Assembly: GCA_949358305.1 (NCBI GenBank)
Contig: OX442314.1
Coordinates: forward strand, 6,451,087-6,515,086
Source: Strigamia acuminata
Taxonomy: Eukaryota > Arthropoda > Chilopoda > Geophilomorpha > Linotaeniidae
DNA length: 64,000 nucleotides
Reading direction: 5' to 3'
How positions within the stretch are numbered: the stretch's first letter is position 1; every line of letters starts with the position of its first letter. The position numbers and the translations under genes were made by a program. The notes under the pieces are model-generated. The model was not told where the DNA came from. It searched no databases and was given only the letters and a program-made list of their open reading frames with translations. Below are positions 33,690 through 44,257 of the stretch, in pieces.

Positions 33690-35738
33690 CTAGCGGCGAT
33701 CTTGAATCAGATGTATAAAATCTGTTGTGTATTCTTGATCTGTCGTAGAAATTCGCTTCGTACGAGGTTGCAGTTGTGGAAGTTCACAACTTCTTTTCCT
33801 TTTTCTAAGGTTATAATCATGTTTTGGATTATTAACTACGATGTCGCTTTCTCTTGAAGTGGGTATCGTAACTTCTTCGGGATCTACTTCCATGTTAGCA
33901 GAGTTATTTCCTAACTCCTGATTATTTAATTCACTTGAATTATTTACAATTGAACTTTCGTTCATCCAATCGGGGTTTGGGTGATTCTCTACTTTTCCAC
34001 TTTTTTGGTCGAGTGTCCAAGTCTCAATCGGGTAAGATGGGATATAAGGTGAGAGATCATCAGTATTTATCGATGGTTCTATTGATCCATCAACTAATTT
34101 TCTCAACTTATAAGCACCTCCTGGTAAAACTTCTGTAATTTCCCATGGTCCGTCTCGTTTCTCTGCGAAACCTTTAGTAATTCCTTTCTCTTTATTAGAA
34201 AGAATGTGAGTGGCTTTCCATACTAAATCACCGACAGTATATTCACAAATGTGAAATTTATTCCTGTGAATCTTGTCGTGTCGCTCATAATTTGCTTGAA
34301 TACGCAAATGCATCTCTTGATGTGCTCGACGTAAAATTCCAAGTAAATTATATACGTATTCTTCCGGGTTATTCTTGTCAAATGCATTTGCATGTTGGAT
34401 GATCCGAGGATCAAAGGGAAGAGGTACATTTCTTCCTATGTTCAGTAAAAATGGCGTCGCACCAGTTGCTTCGGACTTAGCCGTTCTTGAGGCAAATGCG
34501 AATTCATTTAAGAATCTTGGCCAATGGGAGTGAATGTCAGAATAAAGAGCCAGCATAACTTTGATGTCTCTATTGGCCCTTTCTGTAGGGTTGGCCTGAG
34601 CGTGATACGGACTCATATGAGCCATTTTGATGTTGTGTTTTTTACAAAACTCTTCATAAATCGTGGATATGAATTGGCTCCCGTTATCGCTAACAATTTT
34701 CTTTGGGTATCCCCATCTATGAATCACTTCTCCTAACCTATTCACGATAGATTCACTAGATGCCTTACTTAAAGGGAATAATTCTACCCATTTAGTACAT
34801 TGATCGATAATTACTAATACAAATCTGTATTGGCTTCTTCCTGTCGGTTTGGGACCCATTAAATCAATACAGATTACTTCCCAAGGATAAGACATGTTAT
34901 GAGGAGTATAACTCGCTCTATGTTTCTTATGCTGACAGGGTTTGTATTGCTGGCAATGAATACAACTACGAACATAATTACGAGTATCTTTATTCATTTT
35001 CGGCCAGTAATATATAAGTTTCGCTCGTTCGAGCGTCTTACTCATCCCTGCATGTCCACTTAATGGATGTCCGTGACAGGCAAACAGTACTCTTCGTACT
35101 AATGAAGGTGGAATGACAGCTTTAAATCCGTTTCCGGAGTCATTCAATTCTTCTTCGAATGTTGGTTTGAAGTAAATCAGCATTTCATTACCATTGTCTT
35201 CTTGAAAATCTAATTGGTAACCTTGGACTGCTTTCATCCATTCTTTAGTTTTCTTAAACTTTCTCTGTTCGACCTCATCTCGATTCAGATGATCGATTAT
35301 CATTCTACACTCTTTGTCGGCCAACTGAGCTTTTATAATCTCTTCTCGAGTCGGTGGGACTTCCTTCAAAACTTCAGTTAAAGCACTAAATAGTGTTTCT
35401 TCTGTAGCTTCATTCATTTCCTCCCCCTTTTCCAAAGTATTGTATAATATTTTGGAATAATCGAAATGAAGCTGCACATTCGTTAGAAATTGGCAATCTT
35501 CTCTATTATTCCTTCGAATAATTTCTCGATTTCCGTCCCATTCTGGCCAAAATTGAGTAATCTCGATTGGCTCACAATAATCATTCTCTGGAATATCTTC
35601 GATCTCTAAAGGTGCTCTCGAGAAGGCGTCGGCAACTTGGTTCTGGGTGCCTTGTCGATATTTAATCTTAAAGGCGCCACATTGAAGTTTAATTGCCCAA
35701 CGACCAAATCGGCCCGATGGTTCTGGTGTTCCCATCAA
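33690..35738 (-). CDS. Element B pol: end of RNase H and integrase
   Basis: 682 codons, in frame with the RT part and separated from it by one TAG. It includes the end of RNase H (YRQGTQNQVADAFSRAP), the HHCC zinc finger (HGHPLSGH...CIHCQQYKP) and the integrase core: D in CIDLMGPKP, D in VSDNGSQF, E in NPTERANRD. A GPY/F module (KRDGPWEITEVLPGGAYKLR) and a basic tail follow. It inserts the element's DNA in the host genome. Confidence 0.93.
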   Translation of the reverse strand: MMGTPEPSGRFGRWAIKLQCGAFKIKYRQGTQNQVADAFSRAPLEIEDIPENDYCEPIEITQFWPEWDGNREIIRRNNREDCQFLTNVQLHFDYSKILYNTLEKGEEMNEATEETLFSALTEVLKEVPPTREEIIKAQLADKECRMIIDHLNRDEVEQRKFKKTKEWMKAVQGYQLDFQEDNGNEMLIYFKPTFEEELNDSGNGFKAVIPPSLVRRVLFACHGHPLSGHAGMSKTLERAKLIYYWPKMNKDTRNYVRSCIHCQQYKPCQHKKHRASYTPHNMSYPWEVICIDLMGPKPTGRSQYRFVLVIIDQCTKWVELFPLSKASSESIVNRLGEVIHRWGYPKKIVSDNGSQFISTIYEEFCKKHNIKMAHMSPYHAQANPTERANRDIKVMLALYSDIHSHWPRFLNEFAFASRTAKSEATGATPFLLNIGRNVPLPFDPRIIQHANAFDKNNPEEYVYNLLGILRRAHQEMHLRIQANYERHDKIHRNKFHICEYTVGDLVWKATHILSNKEKGITKGFAEKRDGPWEITEVLPGGAYKLRKLVDGSIEPSINTDDLSPYIPSYPIETWTLDQKSGKVENHPNPDWMNESSIVNNSSELNNQELGNNSANMEVDPEEVTIPTSRESDIVVNNPKHDYNLRKRKRSCELPQLQPRTKRISTTDQEYTTDFIHLIQDRR

Positions 35739-37043
35739 CTATTTCAATGCTTCGGCATCCGACTCTAGAGTAAATGTCGTATATTCGATATACGGTCGGA
35801 ATTTGTCTACTGCCCATACTACTGCTAAACACTCGAGTTCAGGTGTTGAGTAGCGTACTTCTGCTCCTCTTAGGACTCGACTAGCATAAGCTACGGGTCT
35901 AGGAGTCATGATCATTTCTCCTTTTCCTTCATCGAAGAATTCTACGTCTTGACATAATACACTACCAAGTCCATCATGTGACGCGTCAGTCAAAATCACG
36001 AATGGTTTCATCATATCTGGCATTAACAAAACTTGTGTTTCGTCACATAAGATATTTTTTATTGCTTCAAAAGCTTTTTCTTGTTCTTCTCCCCATTCGA
36101 ACACTGCTTTATCATGCATCATGCTAGTTAGAGGCCTAGCAATTTTTGCATGTTCGGGAATAAATTTCCGGAAGAAATTCGACAGGCCGTAGAATCGTTG
36201 AATATCCTTGGAATTCTTAGGAGTTGGATATTTCCTAACTGATACTATCTTGTCTGGGTCAGGTGCTAATCCAGTTGGAGTTATTAAATGACCCAAAAAT
36301 TTGAGTGTAGTTTTTCCAAATTTTGATTTTTCCTTATTCACCGATAAGTTGGCTTTATCCAATCTTTCTAACACATCCTTGATGTGTCCAAGATGTTTCT
36401 CCCAGGTGGTGGAGAAAATTATAACGTCGTCTAAATAGACTAGGGCGTGTTGGTATAACGCTTCGCCCATCACTCGTTCCATTAAGAACTGAAATGTACA
36501 CGGCGCATTGCAAAGACCAAAAGGCATGCGGACAAATTGATAATTGCCTTTTGGAGTATAAAAGGCTGTTTTCTGTCTATCTTCCTCGTCCATCTCGACC
36601 TGATAATAACCTTTGGTAAGGTCAAGAGACGTGAAATATTTTGCCTGATTTGTATTGTGGAGTAGCAGATCAATACTGGGCATTTGTATGGCGTTGATTT
36701 CGGTGATTGCATTCAACCACCGATAATCGATACATAAACGATAAGTACTATTTGGCTTTGCTACGATCACTGGATGACTTATGTAAGGTCCAGTAGCTCT
36801 TTCGATCAAATTATCCGTTTCTAATTCTTCTTCCAATTTAGTCATAATGGCTATTTTAGCAGGGTTATACATTCGAAACGGTTGTTTTTTCCACGTCACA
36901 TCCTTTTTGAAGGTGATCTTGTGCTTGATTATGTTAGTACACCCGACTTTATCTCTAAAGACGTTCCTAACACCAGCAATTACTTCTCGTAATTTACTTT
37001 TTTCCTCATCTGAACAGTCACAATCCTTTACCAATAATTCTTC
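35739..37043 (-). CDS. Element B pol: reverse transcriptase and RNase H
   Basis: Gypsy-type RT: FRMYNPAK, RLCIDYRWLNAIT, FTSLDLTKGYYQ, MPFGLCNAP and catalytic YLDDVII. The RNase H start follows (FVILTDASHDGLGSVL, TPELECLAVVWAV, LESDAEAL). In-frame TAG codons stand at both ends. The one at 35739-35741 falls where the related element D has tryptophan (D reads HQALSWLM), so a G-to-A nonsense change is likely. Confidence 0.93.
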   Translation of the reverse strand, partial: EELLVKDCDCSDEEKSKLREVIAGVRNVFRDKVGCTNIIKHKITFKKDVTWKKQPFRMYNPAKIAIMTKLEEELETDNLIERATGPYISHPVIVAKPNSTYRLCIDYRWLNAITEINAIQMPSIDLLLHNTNQAKYFTSLDLTKGYYQVEMDEEDRQKTAFYTPKGNYQFVRMPFGLCNAPCTFQFLMERVMGEALYQHALVYLDDVIIFSTTWEKHLGHIKDVLERLDKANLSVNKEKSKFGKTTLKFLGHLITPTGLAPDPDKIVSVRKYPTPKNSKDIQRFYGLSNFFRKFIPEHAKIARPLTSMMHDKAVFEWGEEQEKAFEAIKNILCDETQVLLMPDMMKPFVILTDASHDGLGSVLCQDVEFFDEGKGEMIMTPRPVAYASRVLRGAEVRYSTPELECLAVVWAVDKFRPYIEYTTFTLESDAEALK

Positions 37044-37985
37044 CTAATTATCTGGCGTGTGTGTGGCTGTGGCGTTGTCAGTCAACACTTGTACTCGAGC
37101 TAAATTGCAATTTAACTCGTCAGTTTCGTAGGGTGCAGTCCAATCAGACTTGCTGTCGCAAGTAAATACAGCTCGTGCTGGATTTAGATTAATCTTAGTT
37201 CGGCGCATAAAGTTATGTCCGATAATTAATCCACACACATTATTATCCAAAATGATAAAATTTATCGGTGTGAATTCTGCTCCATCTGCCCATTGTACAC
37301 ACAAAGTAATTTGTCCCAGTGGAATATGAGTAACTCCAACTGCACAAACTCTCATGTGCTTTGAACAATCTTGTATGAAATCGGGAGATGCACAAGTTTT
37401 ACTTAGTAATTGTAACCCAATAAAACACTGTGTGGCTCCTGAGTCCATCAAAGCATTATAGGTGAGTCCACCTATCGTAATTTTCATTCGGGGGTCATCT
37501 ATGTGATTTCCCAATTTATTAATTCGTTCGATGCCATCTTTTCGTTTTAACTGATTCTCGTTAATGTAAGATTTCAATCTCGCAAATCTGGAGGATTTGG
37601 AGTCGGGATTCAAATTATCAATCATTGATTGTAAATTCTCGAATACTCCTCCACTAGAACTGGTGGGCTCGTCACGAATATTAAGATTGGACGTAACTTG
37701 TATTAGTCGAGCTAAAGATTCGTCCCCCTTATCTAGAGAAAACAGGTTGTCGTGAAAATTCAAGAACGGGTTTGCTGTCTCCTCTGCCGAAAAGGGCGTA
37801 TTTGATGCAATTTTAAACTTATAATTCCAGTTTCTTTTCCGTGTCTTCCGGTTAGGACGAGCACGCTTTATTTCTTTATCTTGAATAGTTAAATTATCCA
37901 AAGTTTCGGAAAGTGTCTGTTCCAAGTCTGGTGGTAAAATTCCTTCGGAATTAATGATAGGGGGCTCGAGGACCCCCGCCACTAG
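37044..37985 (-). CDS. Element B aspartic protease (-1 frame from gag)
   Basis: About 313 codons. The active site is DSGATQCF and the second conserved region is NVCGLIIGHNF. It follows gag in the -1 frame through the heptamer 37985-37991 and ends at a TAG (37044-37046), after which the same frame continues into RT. It processes Gag-Pol in the family. Confidence 0.88.
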   Translation of the reverse strand, partial: LVAGVLEPPIINSEGILPPDLEQTLSETLDNLTIQDKEIKRARPNRKTRKRNWNYKFKIASNTPFSAEETANPFLNFHDNLFSLDKGDESLARLIQVTSNLNIRDEPTSSSGGVFENLQSMIDNLNPDSKSSRFARLKSYINENQLKRKDGIERINKLGNHIDDPRMKITIGGLTYNALMDSGATQCFIGLQLLSKTCASPDFIQDCSKHMRVCAVGVTHIPLGQITLCVQWADGAEFTPINFIILDNNVCGLIIGHNFMRRTKINLNPARAVFTCDSKSDWTAPYETDELNCNLARVQVLTDNATATHTPDN

Positions 37986-39646
37986 TTTTTTGGAACCGGT
38001 GGGGTTTCAGTACTGGGTGCCGTAGTCGCATTCTTAGGATCTAAGAATTTACTAAATAAATCCGACACTGTCTTACTTATCGTTGTTTGCATACTGTTAT
38101 TCATATCAGTTTTTAATTCTTCCATTTTTTGATCAATTGCCTCGGCAGTTACCCAATTTTGGCGTGGTCGCTTAAATTCGTTCGGCTGCTGAGTAGCGCT
38201 ATTGTTATTGGAATTATTATTTCCAGGGAAATTATTGCTAAATTTTCGCTTTGGAAGCAGAGGACATTTTCTTTTGAAATGACCTGGTTGTTTACAATGA
38301 AAACATTTCCCTGTCTGATTTTCTGACATGGCACATAATAAACTATCCATTGATACGTTATTTTCTGTCAAGTCGTTGACTTCAGTCGTTTCTTCTTCCG
38401 GCTCTATTTCCATCATTTGGGTGGATCGAGCGGAAGGTCTCGTGTTTTTGGTATCTTTAGAATACTTCTGGTTGTTAGATACCACTTTATCAATTTCTTT
38501 GGAATTCTCTGTACGAATTCTTTGGGGTTCGAAGAGTGCTCTATTCATTCGTACGAACTGAAAGATTTTATCCACAGAATTACTTCTGTATAGATCTCGA
38601 TCGATTAATCTATTGTAACTTGTCCAATTCAAGTTGTTGAAGAGAGTGGCAACATTCCCTCTTTCGGAGTATGATCCCTGGGCTTTAGTGAATCTGACTA
38701 GAAATTCATATAAAGGTTCATCATCTCCTTGGATTACTTTTCGTAAATTTCGGAGTCGAGTAGTTGGAATCATGTCGAATTCTTCACGAAATAATTCTAC
38801 GAAGGTTTCCCAATTGGTAAACTTGGTTTTATTCTCGTCATACCATTGTTGGGCTAATCCTGACAAGTAGGTTGGAATACCTTGATTAACCATCTCGTCC
38901 AGGGTCAGTCCCTTGGAAATAGCTACTGTTTTAGCCACTGATAAAAATTTATCTATATCCTCCTGTTTTCCGTCGAAAACTGGAAGGTCTTGTCCTTTGA
39001 AAAAGACTTTACTGGGTCCTGGATTATTAGATCGTTGAGGCCCAGCAGCTTGTTGAGTTTGAACGAATGTGTCCATTCGACTATCCAATTGCTTTTGGAA
39101 TTGGGCGGCCATATTTTGTTGCATCTTTAAAATATATTCAAACGAAATATTGGTTTCTTCCGAGGGAAGTCTAGTTCTGGTAGAGCTTCCTGCAGAAGAG
39201 TGTGAACTTGGAAGGTCACCTGTTGACGCACGTGAGGGGTTTGACTCGTATCGAGGTTCACTTCCGTGACTAGTATGGGTGGATGCCGCAAGATTAAGAC
39301 GAGAGTTTAAGAGTTTTTCTTTATCTCTTTGGTTGTCTTCGGCGCGATGCAAAAGCGCTGTCGTTTCTTCGAGTTCTTTTCGTCGTTGGTCCAACTCATC
39401 CCGCTGTCTCTGGATTCCATCTAAAAGTTTGTTGAAATCTACATTCGGCACTTGATCTTGTAAGATCTTATCTTGGCTGCTAGCAGCTTGTTGGATGTTT
39501 TCAGCTTCTGCCGCCTTCTGACGAATTTCAGCTTGTTTAGTAGCTTCTTCGTCGAGCTGATTTTGACGAATTTTTTCGTCGTTAATCTTCTTTTGATTAA
39601 TGGATTCTTGTCGAAGTCGCTCTTTTTCCACTTCGTCTAATCTCAA
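37982..39646 (-). CDS. Element B gag
   Basis: 554 codons: a coiled-coil-like charged N-terminus (about residues 1-115), a serine-rich linker, a retrotransposon gag/capsid domain (LPVFDGKQEDIDKFL; YLSGLAQQWYDENKTKFTNW), and a CCHC knuckle CFHCKQPGHFKRKC. It ends at TAG inside the slippery site. The apparent start is only where the frame opens; coding sense continues upstream in this frame (see the N-terminal ORF). Confidence 0.9.
   Translation of the reverse strand: MRLDEVEKERLRQESINQKKINDEKIRQNQLDEEATKQAEIRQKAAEAENIQQAASSQDKILQDQVPNVDFNKLLDGIQRQRDELDQRRKELEETTALLHRAEDNQRDKEKLLNSRLNLAASTHTSHGSEPRYESNPSRASTGDLPSSHSSAGSSTRTRLPSEETNISFEYILKMQQNMAAQFQKQLDSRMDTFVQTQQAAGPQRSNNPGPSKVFFKGQDLPVFDGKQEDIDKFLSVAKTVAISKGLTLDEMVNQGIPTYLSGLAQQWYDENKTKFTNWETFVELFREEFDMIPTTRLRNLRKVIQGDDEPLYEFLVRFTKAQGSYSERGNVATLFNNLNWTSYNRLIDRDLYRSNSVDKIFQFVRMNRALFEPQRIRTENSKEIDKVVSNNQKYSKDTKNTRPSARSTQMMEIEPEEETTEVNDLTENNVSMDSLLCAMSENQTGKCFHCKQPGHFKRKCPLLPKRKFSNNFPGNNNSNNNSATQQPNEFKRPRQNWVTAEAIDQKMEELKTDMNNSMQTTISKTVSDLFSKFLDPKNATTAPSTETPPVPKN
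37985..37991 (-). promoter_or_regulatory. Element B -1 frameshift heptamer A_AAA_AAC with hairpin
   Basis: Gag codons read CCA-AAA-AAC-TAG. Seven nt after the heptamer a GGGGG/CCCCC hairpin with an 8-nt loop forms. The -1 frame opens into protease. Confidence 0.8.
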
Positions 39647-40362
39647 TTGTTCTTGTCGATTTTGAGGTAAGACTGGAGATGGTAGTGGAGATAATTTCCG
39701 TCGAATGGCGGATTTATTTCCTCGCCCTTTAGGGGTTTGTTTGGCAAAATGTCTCGTCCCATTCTTCGTATAAATATGCGGATTGGGTTGCTTTTTAGCA
39801 TTTCAGGTTGAAAAGTTGAAAAATTGGATCTTCCTGTCTCCGAAATACTTGGAGTATTGTGACAACTGGCGTTACGGGAGTGAGGAGTTCTATTTCCCAA
39901 ACTGGACTGATCAAGCAATTCCTTGCTTGATGTTCGAAATAACTCTCGAATATCTTGATTTCGAACTGACGGAGTTTTAACTCTTGCTTGATCTCCCAAC
40001 TTTCGTTGCGGGGTCTTTGATCGTGAACTGTTTTCTTCAGGCAGATCTTTTGGCGAAGGAGTTGGGTCCTTTTCAAAATTATGGTTCGCCAAACTCTCCT
40101 TTGAAAGTTCTACTCGTTTTTCCGGAGTTGGATTAATACGTATGTTACGTAACGCCCGCTTCGTCACAAATTCAGAAGCTTCGATTATGGTTTTGAACTG
40201 TGTTCTGTCCAGTTCATAATGCGCACAAAACTGTGTGAGTTCATCGGGAATCATTTCCGTTTGATCACAAAGTTTTACATAACTTGAATTCAAGCTAGAT
40301 ACTTCTTCTGCGGCTTTTTCTTCGGCCACTTTTTCTTCGTTAGGAAGATTGTTTGGATCCAT
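39643..40362 (-). CDS. Element B gag N-terminal ORF (frame break with main gag)
   Basis: 239 codons from an ATG with a charged, helical start (NEEKVAEEKAAEEV). Its last about 40 codons look like wrong-frame sequence, while the neighbouring frame reads as a proline/arginine-rich lead-in to the coiled coil of the next ORF. I infer one indel between about 39650 and 39830. Start chosen as the first ATG after the leader. Confidence 0.6.
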   Translation of the reverse strand: MDPNNLPNEEKVAEEKAAEEVSSLNSSYVKLCDQTEMIPDELTQFCAHYELDRTQFKTIIEASEFVTKRALRNIRINPTPEKRVELSKESLANHNFEKDPTPSPKDLPEENSSRSKTPQRKLGDQARVKTPSVRNQDIRELFRTSSKELLDQSSLGNRTPHSRNASCHNTPSISETGRSNFSTFQPEMLKSNPIRIFIRRMGRDILPNKPLKGEEINPPFDGNYLHYHLQSYLKIDKNN

Positions 40363-41176
40363 TATATAAAATATAATTGAATCGGTCGTTTTACTAATTT
40401 AGCGATGTAAACTTCGAATCGTAACTAAAATCGGAAGGCGCGGTCAGGATGGTTACTGAAACACGTCTGCTGGTCTGGTCTGGAAGCGAATGATCACTGT
40501 CTGATCTGGCTCTCCTTTAATAGCAGGGGGCTGGGGATCCCTAGATCTCCTAGCTCCTGATTGGCTGATTTGTTATCAAACGGTTGTACAACGAACGTAT
40601 TATTTTCGTTATCAGTTCTCTACTAAGTCCGTTCTCTTCGACATTTTAGTTTTTACCGATAAAATAAAATTCCTTCGGGAGATATTCGTAAAAATTCTCA
40701 AATTTGTATATTTCCACGAAAATAAAATAAAATTCACTGTCAACCTTTGTCAATCATTTTCCATTTATGTAACTTCTCCTTAATACTGGATTTTACTTTG
40801 AAATTCCATATCTTGCAAGTTTTTTCTTTTTCTTGCGATTCGTTAAACAGGTTTAAACTTGTCTTACTTTTTACTTTTCACGAAAAAATAAAGTAAATAT
40901 CAAAATATAACTTATTCTGTGTTTTATATTCATCAAATTCTCCGAAGTTTTTAGTTTTTAAATACTTCGATTAAAACCTATCTCAACCATCGTGTGATAG
41001 ATTTTTAGAAATCCTGGTTGCAATTCCTTCGTCCAGAATTGTATTATTCATTTTCTTTGAGAAAACTGAATGTACTTTCTAAAACCACAATTTGTAAAAT
41101 TTATTTACAAATTTTTTAGTCTTTATTTTATCTCAAAAATTAACTTTTTACAATTCAATCGAATTAATTGCAACCT
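40363..41176. other. Element B leader between primer site and gag
   Basis: About 810 nt of AT-rich untranslated leader. A splice donor for the third-ORF message would be expected here or early in gag, but I cannot pick one. Confidence 0.5.
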
Positions 41177-41194
41177 ATCTCGGTGGGACCTCCA
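41177..41194 (-). promoter_or_regulatory. Element B primer binding site (tRNA-Gln)
   Basis: TGGAGGTCCCACCGAGAT on the minus strand starts 2 nt after the 5' LTR. It is complementary to the 3' end of animal tRNA-Gln (..ATCTCGGTGGGACCT-CCA). Confidence 0.8.
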
Positions 41195-41196
41195 CG

Positions 41197-42937
41197 TGTG
41201 ACGGTGACGACCACAACTCCCATTTAACAATGGTACCGGGAATAGATCGCAATAGAATAACAGTGAATATAATACGAGATAAATACAAGACAGTTTATTG
41301 TTGGCAAACAATATGAATGAACTAGATTATACATAGGACTAATGCCGACATTTGGCAAGTTAACTTACTAATTAAACTATACATCGAATTGGCCAATTGG
41401 CCCTAAAATAATATCATTATGTGTCGAAGATGCGGGAGCGGTTTCCACATCGCTCGACCTGTTTTACAGATGTCATCTAAGCCGGATGGCTGTCTCCTGG
41501 AGTCCGATACGGCTTCACTGGTTCCTTGGTTCGCTTGTGTAAATTATCGCACGTCGATAAATCGAGAGATCTGAGAGATGCGGTTGACTCATGTGCACCG
41601 CCACAACTTTAGGTTGGATATTGGTGTAAGTAAATGTATTCATTTACTTATCAATATTCCGATTATGAATTATATTTAATTCATAAGTGTTGTGAGTTTT
41701 CTACTGGATATTTCGTCGATAAGTTGTCGTCAACTTATTTATCCCATTGAGTTCAATGTATTCGTGTTTTAAGTCTTCTGACTTGATTAATTAACTTGTT
41801 GCCAAGTTAATATTGTTCTGTCGTAAATGTAAAGGATAAATGTTAGACTTCCCGTCGCAACACACAATTGCCGTCGATAGAAAACGCCTTGCCATGCAGA
41901 ACGGTATCAAGCGTCCCCTGCGCCGCAACACGGTCGTTCGTCTAGCGATTGACGGTATTACGTACACAGGAGTCGATAGCTCGCGGCTCCGCACAGCAGT
42001 TTAGTCCTTCGCGGTACTAATAACAAAACGACTGCTTTGGCACCAAATACCATGAGAATCAGCTTGCCAAACACTTGGTGCTACTCGTGGTTACTGTGAA
42101 ACAGACTGCTTTGGCACCATCAGGTGAAGGAATCAACTCTCAACAGTCCCGGTGCTTACTCGCGGTTACGAGATGCGTTCATACCGAAAATGACCACTCA
42201 GTCCTGCCCGGAGGATACTGAATTGCACAGAAGGCAGGTTCTCCTCGGCGAGACCGTAAATTGAAACATGTATGCAACATAACAATCCAATACGTCGGCT
42301 TCAATTGCCGGTGGTTGCATGATTCTGTAGAATCATGCAGCGGTTCTTTGTGAATAAATCATCAAATAACCAAGTGGTTTTTCATGGACAACGAATCATA
42401 TTTTTTAAGTAATAATACCAAACAGAAATAATCAAAACAGAGCCGTGGGATGGCCGGTTGTTTGGGTTTATATAACCTGACTGGATTAGGGATTAATCCA
42501 ATCAACCAATTGGAACATGGGTTCCACGAATCCCTCCAATCCCGTATCACCGGAAGTGGATACGGAGGAGCAATATGCTAATTCTCACCACAACCGGAAC
42601 TGGATACCCAGGACCGGAAATGGATCCACCAATCACATCGGTCGGTTGATCGATTGATCGCCAAATCTCCTTTTCTGCTGAACTAGAGATTCAATTCACT
42701 TATTGTGAATAATAACCATTAATATATATTTATATTAATACGAAAATAAGCTTTGTTTATTCTAATAAATATATTCTTATATTTATTTTACCAGTTTTTA
42801 ACTCGTAATTTGAATTTACCGCTGAAACGTAATCGCGCCATCTAGTGGCGACTTGAAGCATTGACAAATGCGGATTTTGCCGAAAACTACTAAAATTCAG
42901 CTGTGTTATTAATAAATACCACCTACAAACCGTCATA
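41197..42937 (-). mobile_element. Element B, 5' LTR
   Basis: Uninterrupted 1741-nt LTR, minus-strand ends TATGACGG and CCGTCACA, flanked by TTTT. Both LTRs begin TA instead of the usual TG, so this is a property of the element and not a late mutation. Confidence 0.93.
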
Positions 42938-42941
42938 TTTT

Positions 42942-43822
42942 TTACGATCAGTAACATCCTTTAGTGATTCGTCGCTATCTGATAAATCTATCTGATTTTC
43001 GATTGAAAAATCAGACCAATTTAGATTAACTGTTAGAGGTGAGTTTTGGGCACCTTTTGATAATATCTGTGTAGACTGCACAAAAATATCATCTTTGCTT
43101 TTGGTTGGTTCCTGATTAGCTATTTTTTGGGCATTTGCCGATGCTGATCCGGAACTTTTAGTTTCAGGGGTCTTGTTGGAGGAATTTGCTCGTGGAGGAC
43201 GTCCCCTGGTAGGCTGTCGCATCGTAAGTCGATCAGCCTCGTCAATTGCTGTCAAACGAGCGAGAAATCTTGCATTTGCCTGTTGCACCATCTGCAAATT
43301 TGCTTCAGCAGTTTGTGCATTTGAATTGGCAATTTTTAATCTTTCTCTTGCAACTTTCAAATTTTTATTTGCAATTTGCAATTTTTTGTGGGCAAGTTCG
43401 ACTCCTTTTTCAGTTTGTGACGAACTTGTTTCTTTTTTAGTCTTGTGACTAACTTCTTGATTTTGAATATGTTCCTCAGCGTATTGTTGGTTGAGTTCAG
43501 CATTATGTTTTTGAAACTCAATAGGCGGGCTATTATTAATAGTTTGACTTTCTTCACGACTGTAGGTTGACCCAGGTAAATCGGGTGTTTTATCTATAGT
43601 CAATTTAAGATTCCGACTATTTTTGTTTAGCACATTTTGCTCACACAACGAGTTTGTTGGAATAACATACTTGAGAGAGTCTGTAATTCCGATATTGGAA
43701 TTTTCATGCAATTCAGGTGGTATTTTACTGTGTGGGTGAAGGTGAGGATGAAGTTGTTCGTATCTCATCCGACCACCCAACTCGTAAACCATTTGGGTCA
43801 ATTTCAACCATGTCAGGTTCAC
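42942..43822 (-). CDS. Element C gag, middle part
   Basis: About 290 codons up to the B insertion at DRKK. It contains a long heptad-like helical run (QTEKGVELAHKKLQIANKN..., roughly residues 140-200) and an S/P/T-rich part. The frame continues on the far side of B. It overlaps the N-terminal ORF in another frame, so an indel lies near 43730-43820. Confidence 0.65.
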
Positions 43823-44132
43823 AACAATTATTTTTGATTGTAATTTCGAGTTCTGACTGGTTGTTGAGTGATTTTAGAACACTCTTTGCTGCTGGTGAGG
43901 CAGCTGTTGTTAATGTATGGCTACGTGCCGGAGAAGGAGGTGACTCCACTCCCTGTGCTGACGGCAGCATGAGCCATGAGTGCGGCACACTCTGTGACTG
44001 ATTTTGCGGACTCAAATTTAAGTCATTTCGAGCTTGTTTTGTGCTCGGCTGATTGATGGTCAAAGGAGCTTCGGCTAATTTCTTCTTAGCTGGTCTTCCT
44101 CTGGGTGTTTTCACTTTTGGAGATGCCTCCAT
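43725..44132 (-). CDS. Element C gag, N-terminal part
   Basis: Starts at ATG 44132 (MEASPKVKTPRGRPAKKK, an AT-hook-like basic start) and runs 135 codons. It is the first ATG 100 nt after the primer site. It goes out of frame before the stop at 43725; the sense frame passes to the next ORF. Confidence 0.6.
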   Translation of the reverse strand: MEASPKVKTPRGRPAKKKLAEAPLTINQPSTKQARNDLNLSPQNQSQSVPHSWLMLPSAQGVESPPSPARSHTLTTAASPAAKSVLKSLNNQSELEITIKNNCCEPDMVEIDPNGLRVGWSDEIRTTSSSPSPTQ

Positions 44133-44237
44133 ATTTGTTAGTAGAAGAACAAGAAAGATGAGGAAGAAAGACAAGATGGAGGGGTAGATTTAAAATTTAA
44201 TATTTTAACGTTGAACAATGAAACGATCAATTGATCG

Positions 44238-44255
44238 ATCCCGGACAGGCCCCCA
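44238..44255 (-). promoter_or_regulatory. Element C primer binding site
   Basis: TGGGGGCCTGTCCGGGAT, 2 nt after the LTR. It resembles a tRNA-Pro site (TGGGGGCTCGTCCGGGAT) with two differences and is identical to element D's site. Confidence 0.7.
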
Positions 44256-44257
44256 AG

